This document shows positions 36,817 to 44,570 of a stretch of DNA of 54,523 nucleotides, piece by piece. Location of the stretch: positions 1-54,523 of the forward strand of contig CADCHE010000014.1 of NCBI GenBank assembly GCA_902801205.1, read 5' to 3'. The DNA is from an uncultured Bacteroidia bacterium. Lineage in GTDB: Bacteria > Bacteroidota > Bacteroidia > Bacteroidales > UBA932. The translations under genes and the position numbers were made by a program. Below the pieces are notes generated by a model, which was given only the letters and a program-made list of their open reading frames with translations, was not told the DNA's origin and searched no databases. Positions within the stretch are counted from its first letter, which is position 1. Every line of letters starts with the position of its first letter.

Positions 36817-38236
36817 CGGCGGGGACGAGCATCTTCTCGATATCAGTGACGTACTGCCGGAATGTCTTGTCCGTGGACATCAGGTCGGAAACCGTCGTAC
36901 AGGCATGCAGGACGGTCGCGTGGTCCTTTCCGCCGAGTTCCATGCCGATGGTGGACAGGGAGCATCCGGAGATGAGGTTGCGGCTCATGTACATGGCGAT
37001 TTGACGAGCCTGGACGATCTGGCGCTTGCGGGATTTGGACAGCAGGGTGTCGCGCGTGATGTTGAAATAGTCGCAGACAACTTCCTGGACCTTCCCGATG
37101 GTCACTTCCGTCTGGTCTTCCCCGACAATGGACTCGGTGATCTTTTCGGCCAGTTCCAGCGTCACTTCCTTCTGGCAGAGCGTGGCATTGGCGATGAGCG
37201 AGATCAGTGCCCCTTCCAGTTCACGGAAGTTGGTGCGGATCCGTTCGGCGAGGAAGGTGAGCACGTCGTCACTGATGGCGATACCCTCCCGGAAACAACG
37301 GGACCGGAGCATCGCCAGGCGCGTCTCCTGGTCGGGCCGTGTGAGCTCGACGGAAAGCCCCCACTTGAAGCGGGACAGCAGTCGTTCCTCGAAATTGACC
37401 AGGTCGGCCGGGGCGCGGTCGGAGGTGAAGACGAGCTGCTTGCCGGATTGGTGCAGGTAATTGAAGATATTGAAGAAAGCGTTCTGCGAGGCGGGGCCGA
37501 TCAGTTCCTGGATGTCGTCCACGATCAGCACGTCGATCCGCATGTAGAAGGCCATGAAGTCGGAAAGCTTGTTGTTGACCTTGATGGCGTTCACATACTG
37601 GGTCTTGAACTCATTGCCGGTGACGTACAGGACGACGAGGTCCGGATACCGGTCGTGGATGGCGATGCCGATCGCCTGGGCGATGTGCGTCTTGCCGAGG
37701 CCCGAACCGCCGAAGATGAACAGCGGGTTGAAGGGCGTCTTGCCCGGCTTCTCGGAGATGTTCTGCCCGGCGGTCACGCCGATCCGGTTGCACTCCCCTT
37801 TCACCAGGTTGTCGAAACAGTAGGTGGGGTTGAGCCGCGGCTGGATCTGTACTTTCTGGATGCCCGGAAAGACAAAGGGCCCCGGATTGCTGGCCGGCTG
37901 GAACGTGTTGATCATGACGGGCTTGTTCACGGGGACCTCCTCGGTCGCGGCCGGATAGACCATCGGCGCCTCCCGGCGGACGGGATGCACCTTATATACC
38001 AGGCGGGCTTCGGGGCCGATGACGCGGCGCAGCGTTGCCTTGATGATCTGGAGGTAGGCGCTTTCGAGGTATTCACGGAAGAAATCGGTCGGGACTTCCA
38101 CCGTCAGCGTGGTGCCTTCGAACGAAACCGGAACGATGGCTTTGAACCAGACGTTGAACTGCTTCTTGTCCACGTTCTCCTCGAAGATACGCAGACAAGC
38201 GTTCCATATGGAAATATGTCTTTCCAGTTCAGCCAT
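36809..38236 (-). CDS. dnaA: Chromosomal replication initiator DnaA
   Basis: ATP-dependent origin-binding protein. 475 residues. Domain I is at the N-terminus (WNACLRIFEENVDKKQFNVWFKAI), followed by a linker of about 70 residues and the AAA+ domain with NPLFIFGGSGLGKTH (Walker A) and IDVLIVDDIQEL (Walker B). The C-terminal DNA-binding domain has the signature RQIAMYMSRNLISGCSLSTIGMELGGKDHATVLHA. The 306-base gap upstream is AT-rich. Canonical DnaA boxes (TTATCCACA) are not visible there, so this gene is not evidence by itself that oriC is adjacent. Confidence 0.97.
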   Translation of the reverse strand: MAELERHISIWNACLRIFEENVDKKQFNVWFKAIVPVSFEGTTLTVEVPTDFFREYLESAYLQIIKATLRRVIGPEARLVYKVHPVRREAPMVYPAATEEVPVNKPVMINTFQPASNPGPFVFPGIQKVQIQPRLNPTYCFDNLVKGECNRIGVTAGQNISEKPGKTPFNPLFIFGGSGLGKTHIAQAIGIAIHDRYPDLVVLYVTGNEFKTQYVNAIKVNNKLSDFMAFYMRIDVLIVDDIQELIGPASQNAFFNIFNYLHQSGKQLVFTSDRAPADLVNFEERLLSRFKWGLSVELTRPDQETRLAMLRSRCFREGIAISDDVLTFLAERIRTNFRELEGALISLIANATLCQKEVTLELAEKITESIVGEDQTEVTIGKVQEVVCDYFNITRDTLLSKSRKRQIVQARQIAMYMSRNLISGCSLSTIGMELGGKDHATVLHACTTVSDLMSTDKTFRQYVTDIEKMLVPAGR

Positions 38237-38542
38237 TCCGGTAAAATTTAAGCCATTGTTTCGGCAAGAAATCAGCCTTGCTTTAGGTATTGCAAAATTG
38301 GAGGAAAATTAATTGATAAAAAATCTTTTTTTCTATTGCTTATATTTTTTTTTATCGCTATAATTATACGAGAGCCGCCCCTGAAATCCGGATTATAAAG
38401 TGCTGATTTCCAAGCAACGTAATTGGTTTTTCATCGCTAATCCCCATGAATTTTAGCTATTTACCAATTTAGAATTATTCTAAATTAACGAAAAATGGAT
38501 TTTTCTTTGCTGCATGTTTCTGCAGGGTGGAAAAAACCGGTT
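38237..38542. other. 306-base AT-rich intergenic region upstream of dnaA
   Basis: Sits between the start of dnaA and the end of the amidase gene. It holds an inverted pair GATAAAAAA (38315-38323) / TTTTTTATC (38348-38356), a 21-base perfect palindrome (38466-38486) and long T-runs. No exact TTATCCACA box, tRNA or open frame was seen. It could contain the dnaA promoter and an unwinding-prone region; no good TAnnTTTG match was found on the dnaA strand. Confidence 0.5.
38466..38486. repeat. 21-base perfect palindrome AATTTAGAAT-T-ATTCTAAATT
   Basis: Two 10-base arms around a single T, inside the AT-rich region beside dnaA. Symmetry of this size suits a dimeric DNA-binding protein. Confidence 0.75.
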
Positions 38543-39670
38543 TTACTGTGTGCGCGCGGGGATACCGTTCTCGATCTTGACGAGGAATGATCCGGGGAAT
38601 TTGTCCTTGATCCGGGCAAAGGTTTTTTTCGCTTCGGCGGGGTCATCCGTCAGGCCGACGACATACTTGTACAGTTTTCCGGAAGGAAAGGCTTCAAAGG
38701 CTTCGCCGTGGAAGAAGGGGTCGTTCCTGGGCATCTTGCGCGACGATGCGCTGACCTGGATGCCATAGCGGACATTCCCTTCGGGTTCCGCCTGCGGCGC
38801 ATCTTCCTTTTCTTCAGCGGCCTCTTCGGGAGCGGGCTTTGCCTGGGGCTCTGCCTTCGATCCGCCGTCGTACTTCTTCTTATAACGCACGAAGGCATCG
38901 TACAGGTCCGAAGCGATCTTCTCCCTCCCCTCCTCCTTGATCAGGGCGGCCCGGTCGTCCGGGTTGGACATGAAGCCGCATTCGACAAGGACGGCAGGCA
39001 TGGCCGTCCGCCAGAGGACGTAGAACGGATCCTGCGAGATGCCGCGGCTGGCGTGGATCGTGCCGCCCCGCATCTCCTCTTCAACCATCTGCGCAAAGAG
39101 CAGGCTCTGCTCCAGGTTGGCATTCTGCATCAGGTTCATGAAGATATAGGACTCCGGGTCGGACGGATCGAATCCCTCATAGCGTGTGGAGTAGTCGTCC
39201 TCCAGGAGGATAACGGAGTTCTCGCGTTTCACGACTTCCATGTTTCCGGCATACAGGTCCCTGTTTTTGGATGTATACTGGCCCAGGATGTGGACCGAAT
39301 AGCCGTTCGGCCCGGTCCGTTTCTTCTCGACGGAATTGACGTGGACGGAGATGAAAAGATCCGCTCCATTGCGATTGGCGATGTCGGCGCGTCCTTGCAG
39401 GGTGACGAAGACATCTTCGGAGCGGGTCATCACGACTTTGACGTCCGGGTATCCGGCCCGGATCATCCTGGCAAAGCGTTTGCCGATGTCCAGCACGATG
39501 GTTTTCTCCATGGTTTTCCCGCTCGGGCTGATGCAGCCGGCGTCTTTCCCGCCGTGCCCCGGGTCGATGACAACCGTCTTCAGCCGAATATCTTGGCCGG
39601 CGGCCGGAAATGCGGCCCAAAGGAGGGCGAATGCCGAAAGAACGGCAAGAAAATTGCGATGGGTAACCAA
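38543..39670 (-). CDS. N-acetylmuramoyl-L-alanine amidase (AmiC-like) with SPOR domain
   Basis: Periplasmic zinc amidase that cuts peptide stems from peptidoglycan, used in cell division. I start at TTG 39670 (375 residues; MVTHRNFLAVLSAFALLWAA, a good Sec signal ending AAG-Q). An ATG at 39727 would place the start upstream of the predicted promoter and add 19 unlikely residues. Amidase_3 motifs are VVIDPGHGGKDAG (His), MEKTIVLDIGK (Glu), DLFISVHVNS (His) and VLVECGFMSN (catalytic Glu). An Ala/Glu/Pro-rich linker leads to a C-terminal SPOR domain (YGIQVSASSRKM ... LYKYVVGLTDDPAEAKK) that binds denuded septal glycan. Confidence 0.9.
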   Translation of the reverse strand: MVTHRNFLAVLSAFALLWAAFPAAGQDIRLKTVVIDPGHGGKDAGCISPSGKTMEKTIVLDIGKRFARMIRAGYPDVKVVMTRSEDVFVTLQGRADIANRNGADLFISVHVNSVEKKRTGPNGYSVHILGQYTSKNRDLYAGNMEVVKRENSVILLEDDYSTRYEGFDPSDPESYIFMNLMQNANLEQSLLFAQMVEEEMRGGTIHASRGISQDPFYVLWRTAMPAVLVECGFMSNPDDRAALIKEEGREKIASDLYDAFVRYKKKYDGGSKAEPQAKPAPEEAAEEKEDAPQAEPEGNVRYGIQVSASSRKMPRNDPFFHGEAFEAFPSGKLYKYVVGLTDDPAEAKKTFARIKDKFPGSFLVKIENGIPARTQ

Positions 39671-39678
39671 AATAGTCG

Positions 39679-39686
39679 TATATTTG
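39679..39686 (+). promoter_or_regulatory. Candidate -7 box TATATTTG (lptD)
   Basis: Exact match 24 bases before the proposed TTG start of lptD. The ATG at 39659 would lie upstream of it. Confidence 0.55.
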
Positions 39687-39693
39687 TCTTTTG

Positions 39694-39701
39694 CAAATTT
39701 A
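39694..39701 (-). promoter_or_regulatory. Candidate -7 box TAAATTTG (amidase)
   Basis: Exact minus-strand match 24 bases before the proposed TTG start of the amidase. Together with the lptD box it forms a symmetric divergent pair. Confidence 0.55.
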
Positions 39702-39709
39702 GAAAAAAA

Positions 39710-42496
39710 TTGCGTTTCGGAAAACATACATATCTCTTTCTGCTTGTGTTCGTGCTGGCCACGGCCTTGACGTTCTCCGTCACGGGCCGTCCCCGCGGCC
39801 CCCGGAGTTTCTCCGGGCGCGGTTCCGATACGCTTCCCAAACCCTTGCTTTCCGCTGACTCCCTCCGGTTCCGGCAGGGGGATTCCCTCCTGCGTCCGGC
39901 CGCGGATTCCCTGTCCGGTCCCGTGGATTCCCTGCTCAGCCGCTCGGATTCGTTATCCAACGCCGCGGCGGATTCCCTCGAGCTGCTGGAAAAAAGTTCC
40001 CTGGACCGTCCTGCCTTTTCCGGCGCGAAGGACTCCATCCGTCAGGATTTTGCGGAAGGCCGCCGGAAAATGTACTATTACGGCGACGTTTCCGTCACCT
40101 ACGGCAACATGAAGCTGACGGCCGACTACATGGAATACGACATGTCGACCGGGACGGTCTTTGCGCGCGGAACCTATGACTCCCTGGAAGGCGAATGGGT
40201 CGGGCGCCCGAAGATGGAACAGGATGGCAACACCTTCGAAATGGAGGAGGTCCGCTATAACTTCAACTCCCGGAAGTCCTTCATCACCAACATGGTGACC
40301 CAGGAGGACGATGGCATCCTCCATGGGAAGAACATCAAAATGATGGCGGACCGCTCGATCAACATCACGCAGGGCAAGTACACGGTCTGCGACCTCGAGC
40401 ATCCGCATTATTACCTGAAACTCTCCGCCGCGAAAGTCGTGACGAAACCCTCGCAGAAGACGGTTTTCGGCCCTGCGCACCTGGTCGTCGAGGACGTCGA
40501 CCTTCCGGTCGCCATCCCCTTCGGCTTCATTCCCAAGCGGCCGGAGCGCGCGACGGGATTCCTGATGCCGACCTTCGGCGAGGAGAACGCACGCGGTTTC
40601 TACCTGCGCGACGCCGGTATGTACTTCGTCATGGGCGATTTCTTCGACCTGTCGCTGACCGGCGACATCTACACCCTCGGCTCCTGGGCCGCGGACGTCA
40701 ACTCTCGCTACATGGTCAAGTACAAGTTCTCCGGCAACTTCGCGTTCAACTATTCCGTCGACCAGACGGGTGAACGCGGGAGTTCGGATTTCTTCCAGAG
40801 CAAGAACTTCGGCGTCCGTTGGTCGCATTCGCAGGACGCGAAGGCGCATCCGGGGACATCCTTCTCCGCGTCGGTCAACTTCTCCAGCCCTTCGAACAGC
40901 CGTTACAACTCGCGGTCGGTCTCCGAAGCGCTCCAGAACCAGATCTCGTCCTCGATCTCCTATTCGAAAAACTGGAACGGCAAATACAACCTGTCGCTCA
41001 ACGGCCTGCACAGCCAGAACTCCCGGGACAGTTCCTATTCCTTCACGCTGCCGAACCTGACGTTCAGCGTCTCGCGCTTCTATCCTTTCAAGATCAAGAA
41101 CCGTGTCGGCAAGGAGCGTTTCTATGAGAAGTTCTCGCTGGCCTATTCGACCTCGCTGCAGAACAAGATCAACTTCAAGGCGTCCGAGTTCGGCCAGCCC
41201 GGCTTTACCGACAAGTTCAGCAACGGCATGTCGCACACGTTCACGATCGGCCTGCCGAACTTCACCCTGCTCAAATACCTGAACTTCACGCCGAGCGTCA
41301 ATTACGGCATGAACTGGTTCTTCCGGAAGAGCGAGGCCTATTTCGATCCGGAAACCAACTCCGTCAAGACCGAAATGGGCCGGCAGTTCGGCACCTTCGG
41401 CACGACGCACAACTATTCCGGTTCGATGCAGATGAGTACGCGCCTCTACGGCATGTTCAACTTCGGGCGAGGCAGCAAGGTCCAGGCGATCCGCCACGTG
41501 ATGTCGCCGAACATCGGTATCAGCATCAGCCCGGAGAAGGGCAAGGCGTTCAATGGATGGCGTACGCTCAATTACGTCGACACCCTGGGCGTGGCAAAGA
41601 CCTATGACTACAACATCTACGCAGGGCAGGTGAACAGCGCGCCCGGGAAGGGCCGTTCCGCCACCATGACCTTCTCCCTGTCGAACAATCTGGAAGCCAA
41701 GGTGCGTAGCGCGAGCGACACGACCGGAAACGGCTCGAAGAAGGTGAAGATCCTCGACCAGCTGAACCTGAGCACCGGATACAATTTCCTGGCCGACTCC
41801 CTGAAGATGAATCCGGTCGGCGTGACGATGTCCACCTCCGTCTTCGGCAAGGTCGGCATCAACGGCAACCTGAACTTCGACCCGTATGCCATCGATGGAC
41901 AGGGGCGGCGGATCAACAAGTACAACATCATGCAGAACGGCGTTCCGCTCCGGCTGACCAACGCCAGCGCCTCCCTCTCCTACTCCTTGTCCGGACAGGG
42001 CCAGGTGAAGGGGAACGACGGATCATCGACCGTCGCGGGTGGAGAGACCGGCGGCAATCCGGCGGACTATTACCGGCGGATCTATTACCACCCGGTCACC
42101 GGGCAGTACATCCCGGGCGGATGGCTGTACTATACGAACCCGAATGTACCCTGGTCGGTCAACTTCAACTATTCCTTCCAGTTCAACCGGTCGTACAACT
42201 ATACGAACAACCAGCTGGTCCGCAATGACCGGTTCACCCAGACGCTGGGCGTGTCCGGCAATGTCCAGCTGACGCCGAAAATGTCGATCCAGGCGCAGTC
42301 CGGATGGGATTTCATGATGATGAAGATGACGACGACGCAGCTCTCCGCGAAGTACGACCTGCATTGCTTCAACATCCAGGTTTCGTGGATTCCGACGGGG
42401 ATGTACCAGTCGTATTCGTTCCTGATCTGCGCGAATGCGTCGGCCCTCGCCGACCTGCTCCGTTTCAAGAAGAGTTCGAGCTACTGGGACAATTGA
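39710..42496 (+). CDS. lptD: LPS-assembly protein LptD, Bacteroidota type
   Basis: Outer-membrane protein inserting lipopolysaccharide into the outer leaflet. I start at TTG 39710 (928 residues, MRFGKHTYLFLLVFVLATAL as signal); ATG 39659 is the alternative. A Ser/Asp-rich spacer with six DSL repeats (50-90) precedes the OstA/LptA-like beta-jellyroll: MYYYGDVSVTYGNMKLTADYMEY, VCDLEHPHYYLKLSAAKV, IPFGFIPKRPERATGFLMP. A large C-terminal barrel with alternating Tyr/Phe/Asn strands fills the rest. The open frame continues upstream through the antisense of the amidase, which is not real coding sequence. Its neighbour amidase also serves the envelope. Confidence 0.9.
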   Translation: MRFGKHTYLFLLVFVLATALTFSVTGRPRGPRSFSGRGSDTLPKPLLSADSLRFRQGDSLLRPAADSLSGPVDSLLSRSDSLSNAAADSLELLEKSSLDRPAFSGAKDSIRQDFAEGRRKMYYYGDVSVTYGNMKLTADYMEYDMSTGTVFARGTYDSLEGEWVGRPKMEQDGNTFEMEEVRYNFNSRKSFITNMVTQEDDGILHGKNIKMMADRSINITQGKYTVCDLEHPHYYLKLSAAKVVTKPSQKTVFGPAHLVVEDVDLPVAIPFGFIPKRPERATGFLMPTFGEENARGFYLRDAGMYFVMGDFFDLSLTGDIYTLGSWAADVNSRYMVKYKFSGNFAFNYSVDQTGERGSSDFFQSKNFGVRWSHSQDAKAHPGTSFSASVNFSSPSNSRYNSRSVSEALQNQISSSISYSKNWNGKYNLSLNGLHSQNSRDSSYSFTLPNLTFSVSRFYPFKIKNRVGKERFYEKFSLAYSTSLQNKINFKASEFGQPGFTDKFSNGMSHTFTIGLPNFTLLKYLNFTPSVNYGMNWFFRKSEAYFDPETNSVKTEMGRQFGTFGTTHNYSGSMQMSTRLYGMFNFGRGSKVQAIRHVMSPNIGISISPEKGKAFNGWRTLNYVDTLGVAKTYDYNIYAGQVNSAPGKGRSATMTFSLSNNLEAKVRSASDTTGNGSKKVKILDQLNLSTGYNFLADSLKMNPVGVTMSTSVFGKVGINGNLNFDPYAIDGQGRRINKYNIMQNGVPLRLTNASASLSYSLSGQGQVKGNDGSSTVAGGETGGNPADYYRRIYYHPVTGQYIPGGWLYYTNPNVPWSVNFNYSFQFNRSYNYTNNQLVRNDRFTQTLGVSGNVQLTPKMSIQAQSGWDFMMMKMTTTQLSAKYDLHCFNIQVSWIPTGMYQSYSFLICANASALADLLRFKKSSSYWDN

Positions 42497-42538
42497 CCCT
42501 TTTTTAACCGGAGTTCTTTCCTTATTAAATTTTTTTAC

Positions 42539-42546
42539 TATATTTG
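42539..42546 (+). promoter_or_regulatory. Candidate -7 box TATATTTG (rho)
   Basis: Exact match 76 bases upstream of the rho ATG, leaving a leader of about 70 bases. Confidence 0.6.
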
Positions 42547-42550
42547 CATT

Positions 42551-42578
42551 CGTGTGCGTGAATTCTTTACTGCACACG
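42551..42578 (+). promoter_or_regulatory. Hairpin in the rho 5' leader
   Basis: CGTGTGC (42551-42557) pairs exactly with GCACACG (42572-42578) around a 14-base loop, starting about where transcription should begin. A position suited to control of rho mRNA stability or autoregulation. Confidence 0.5.
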
Positions 42579-42621
42579 CTCATGTTTCTTTCCGGATCAA
42601 TCCCGGATCAATGTTGTTTTT

Positions 42622-44565
42622 ATGCCTTATTCTTTATTCGATCTAAACAAGATGAGCGCCGAGCAGCTTGAAGACATCGCTCGGGGATACGATATCAAGA
42701 ACACGAAAAAAATGGACGCCGAGAACCTGGCGTACGCGATATTGGATGCACAGGCGAAAGCCGAGTCGCTCAAGCCCGAAGAGGACGGCAAGTCCCGCAA
42801 GCGCGGGCGGCCCCGCAAATCGGAAAAACCGGCGGCCAAGGCGGATGCTCCTGCGGAGAAGAAGCCTGTGAAGCCTGCAGCAAAGGCCGCTCCCAAAGAG
42901 GATGCGCCCCAACTTGAAAAGAAGGAGGATGCGCCTGCGGCCGAAACCGCCGCGCAACCCGCTGGCGAAAAGAAACGCCGCGGACGTCCTGCCAAGAAGC
43001 AGGCCGCAACTCCGGCGGAGACGCCTGCCGCCCCTGAAGCTGCAGAAAAGAAGGAGGAAGCTCCTGCCGCCGCACAGCCTGCACCGGCTGCCGCTGACGA
43101 GGCCCGCAAGGGAAACCGCCGCGGACGCAAGGCCAAAGCGCCCCAGGCGGCCGCTCCGCAGCCCGCTGCGGAAGAGAAAGCGGACGCTCCCGCAGAAAAG
43201 ACGGCGGAAGCCACCGCAGAAACACCTGCGGCCAAGCCCGTCGATTCCAAGGAATTCATCCACCAGCTGTTCGACGACCTGAAAGGCGATCCCTCCGAGC
43301 ACCCGGATCCTTCCGGTGAGGCGTCCCGCCAGGGCGGCAAACCGTTCCGTCAGAACAACCGCCAGCAGCAGAACAACGGTGGCAAGCAGCGTCCCCAGGA
43401 GCCCGAATTCGAAGGGACGGTCGAGGCGACCGGCGTGCTGGAGATCATGCCCGACGGCTATGGATTCCTCCGTTCTTCCGACTACAACTACCTCAACTCC
43501 CCGGACGACATCTATGTCTCGCAGGGACAGATCAAGAACAACGCCCTGAAGTCCGGCGACACGGTGACCGGAGAGATCCGCCCGCCGAAGGAAGGGGACA
43601 AATACTTCCCGCTGGTCAAGATCAAGTACATCAACGGGCGTACGCCTGAATTCATCCGCGACCGGGTGCCGTTCGATTTCCTCACTCCCCTCTTCCCGGA
43701 CGAGAAATTCAACCTGCTCGGCCATGGCCACCACAAGGACATATCCTGCCGCATCGTGGACATGTTCACCCCGATCGGCAAGGGCCAGCGCGGCCTGATC
43801 GTCTCGCAGCCGAAGACCGGTAAGACGATGCTCTTGAAGTCGATTGCGAATGCCATCGCGGACAACCACCCCGAGGTGTACGAAATCGTCCTCCTCATCG
43901 ACGAGCGTCCCGAGGAAGTGACCGACATGAGCCGCAGCGTCAAGGCCGAAGTGGTCGCGTCCACCTTCGACGAACCGGCGGAGCGCCATGTCAAGGTGGC
44001 GAACATGGTCCTTGAGAAGGCCCGCCGCCTGGTGGAATGCGGCCATGACGTGGTGATCCTCCTGGATTCCATCACGCGTCTGGCGCGCGCCTACAATACC
44101 GTCCAGCCTGCTTCCGGCAAGGTGCTGACCGGCGGTGTGGACGCCAATGCGCTGCAGAAACCGAAGCGTTTCTTCGGCGCCGCGCGCAACATCGAGGGGG
44201 GCGGTTCCCTCACGATCCTGGCGACGGCCCTCACGGAGACCGGATCCAAGATGGACGACGTGATCTTCGAGGAATTCAAGGGGACCGGCAACATGGAACT
44301 CCAGCTCGACCGTACGCTGGCCAACCGCCGGATCTTCCCCGCTGTCAATGTCGTGCTGTCCAGCACCCGGCGGGACGACCTCCTCTACAGCCGTGATGTG
44401 GCGAACCGGATCTGGATCCTCCGCAAGCTCCTCGCCGACATGAACCCGACCGAGGCCATGAACTTCATGCTCCAGCTGATGGACGAGTACAAGACGAACG
44501 AGGACCTGCTCGACAACATGAATAAAGTGACGCCGCGCGAGGCCAAGTACTACGATTCATTCTGA
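42622..44565 (+). CDS. rho: Transcription termination factor Rho with long disordered insert
   Basis: Hexameric RNA helicase ending transcription. 647 residues, against about 420 in E. coli. The Rho N-terminal helical domain is residues 1-45. Residues 45-262 are a low-complexity insert rich in Ala, Lys, Glu and Pro with three basic patches (RGRPRK 61-66, RRGRPAKK 119-126, RRGRKAK 166-172), then Gln/Asn-rich (240-255). The RNA-binding fold starts at [14 protein letters not shown] (271). The ATPase has P-loop SQPKTGKT (near 396-403), [23 protein letters not shown] and the Q/R-loop region. Inserts of this kind are known in gut Bacteroidota Rho, where they drive condensate formation. Confidence 0.97.
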   Translation: MPYSLFDLNKMSAEQLEDIARGYDIKNTKKMDAENLAYAILDAQAKAESLKPEEDGKSRKRGRPRKSEKPAAKADAPAEKKPVKPAAKAAPKEDAPQLEKKEDAPAAETAAQPAGEKKRRGRPAKKQAATPAETPAAPEAAEKKEEAPAAAQPAPAAADEARKGNRRGRKAKAPQAAAPQPAAEEKADAPAEKTAEATAETPAAKPVDSKEFIHQLFDDLKGDPSEHPDPSGEASRQGGKPFRQNNRQQQNNGGKQRPQEPEFEGTVEATGVLEIMPDGYGFLRSSDYNYLNSPDDIYVSQGQIKNNALKSGDTVTGEIRPPKEGDKYFPLVKIKYINGRTPEFIRDRVPFDFLTPLFPDEKFNLLGHGHHKDISCRIVDMFTPIGKGQRGLIVSQPKTGKTMLLKSIANAIADNHPEVYEIVLLIDERPEEVTDMSRSVKAEVVASTFDEPAERHVKVANMVLEKARRLVECGHDVVILLDSITRLARAYNTVQPASGKVLTGGVDANALQKPKRFFGAARNIEGGGSLTILATALTETGSKMDDVIFEEFKGTGNMELQLDRTLANRRIFPAVNVVLSSTRRDDLLYSRDVANRIWILRKLLADMNPTEAMNFMLQLMDEYKTNEDLLDNMNKVTPREAKYYDSF

Positions 44566-44570
44566 CGGGA

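Noticed and set aside
38237-38542. Calling this region oriC
   Set aside because: No exact TTATCCACA boxes and no skew data; kept only as a candidate region.
38533-38544. AAAACCGGTTTT palindrome as amidase terminator
   Set aside because: Only a 4-bp A-T stem with a 4-base CCGG loop; too weak despite the T-run.
38708-39709. Upstream extension of the lptD frame through the antisense of the amidase
   Set aside because: No family similarity before the signal peptide, and it would run through a conserved amidase gene on the other strand.
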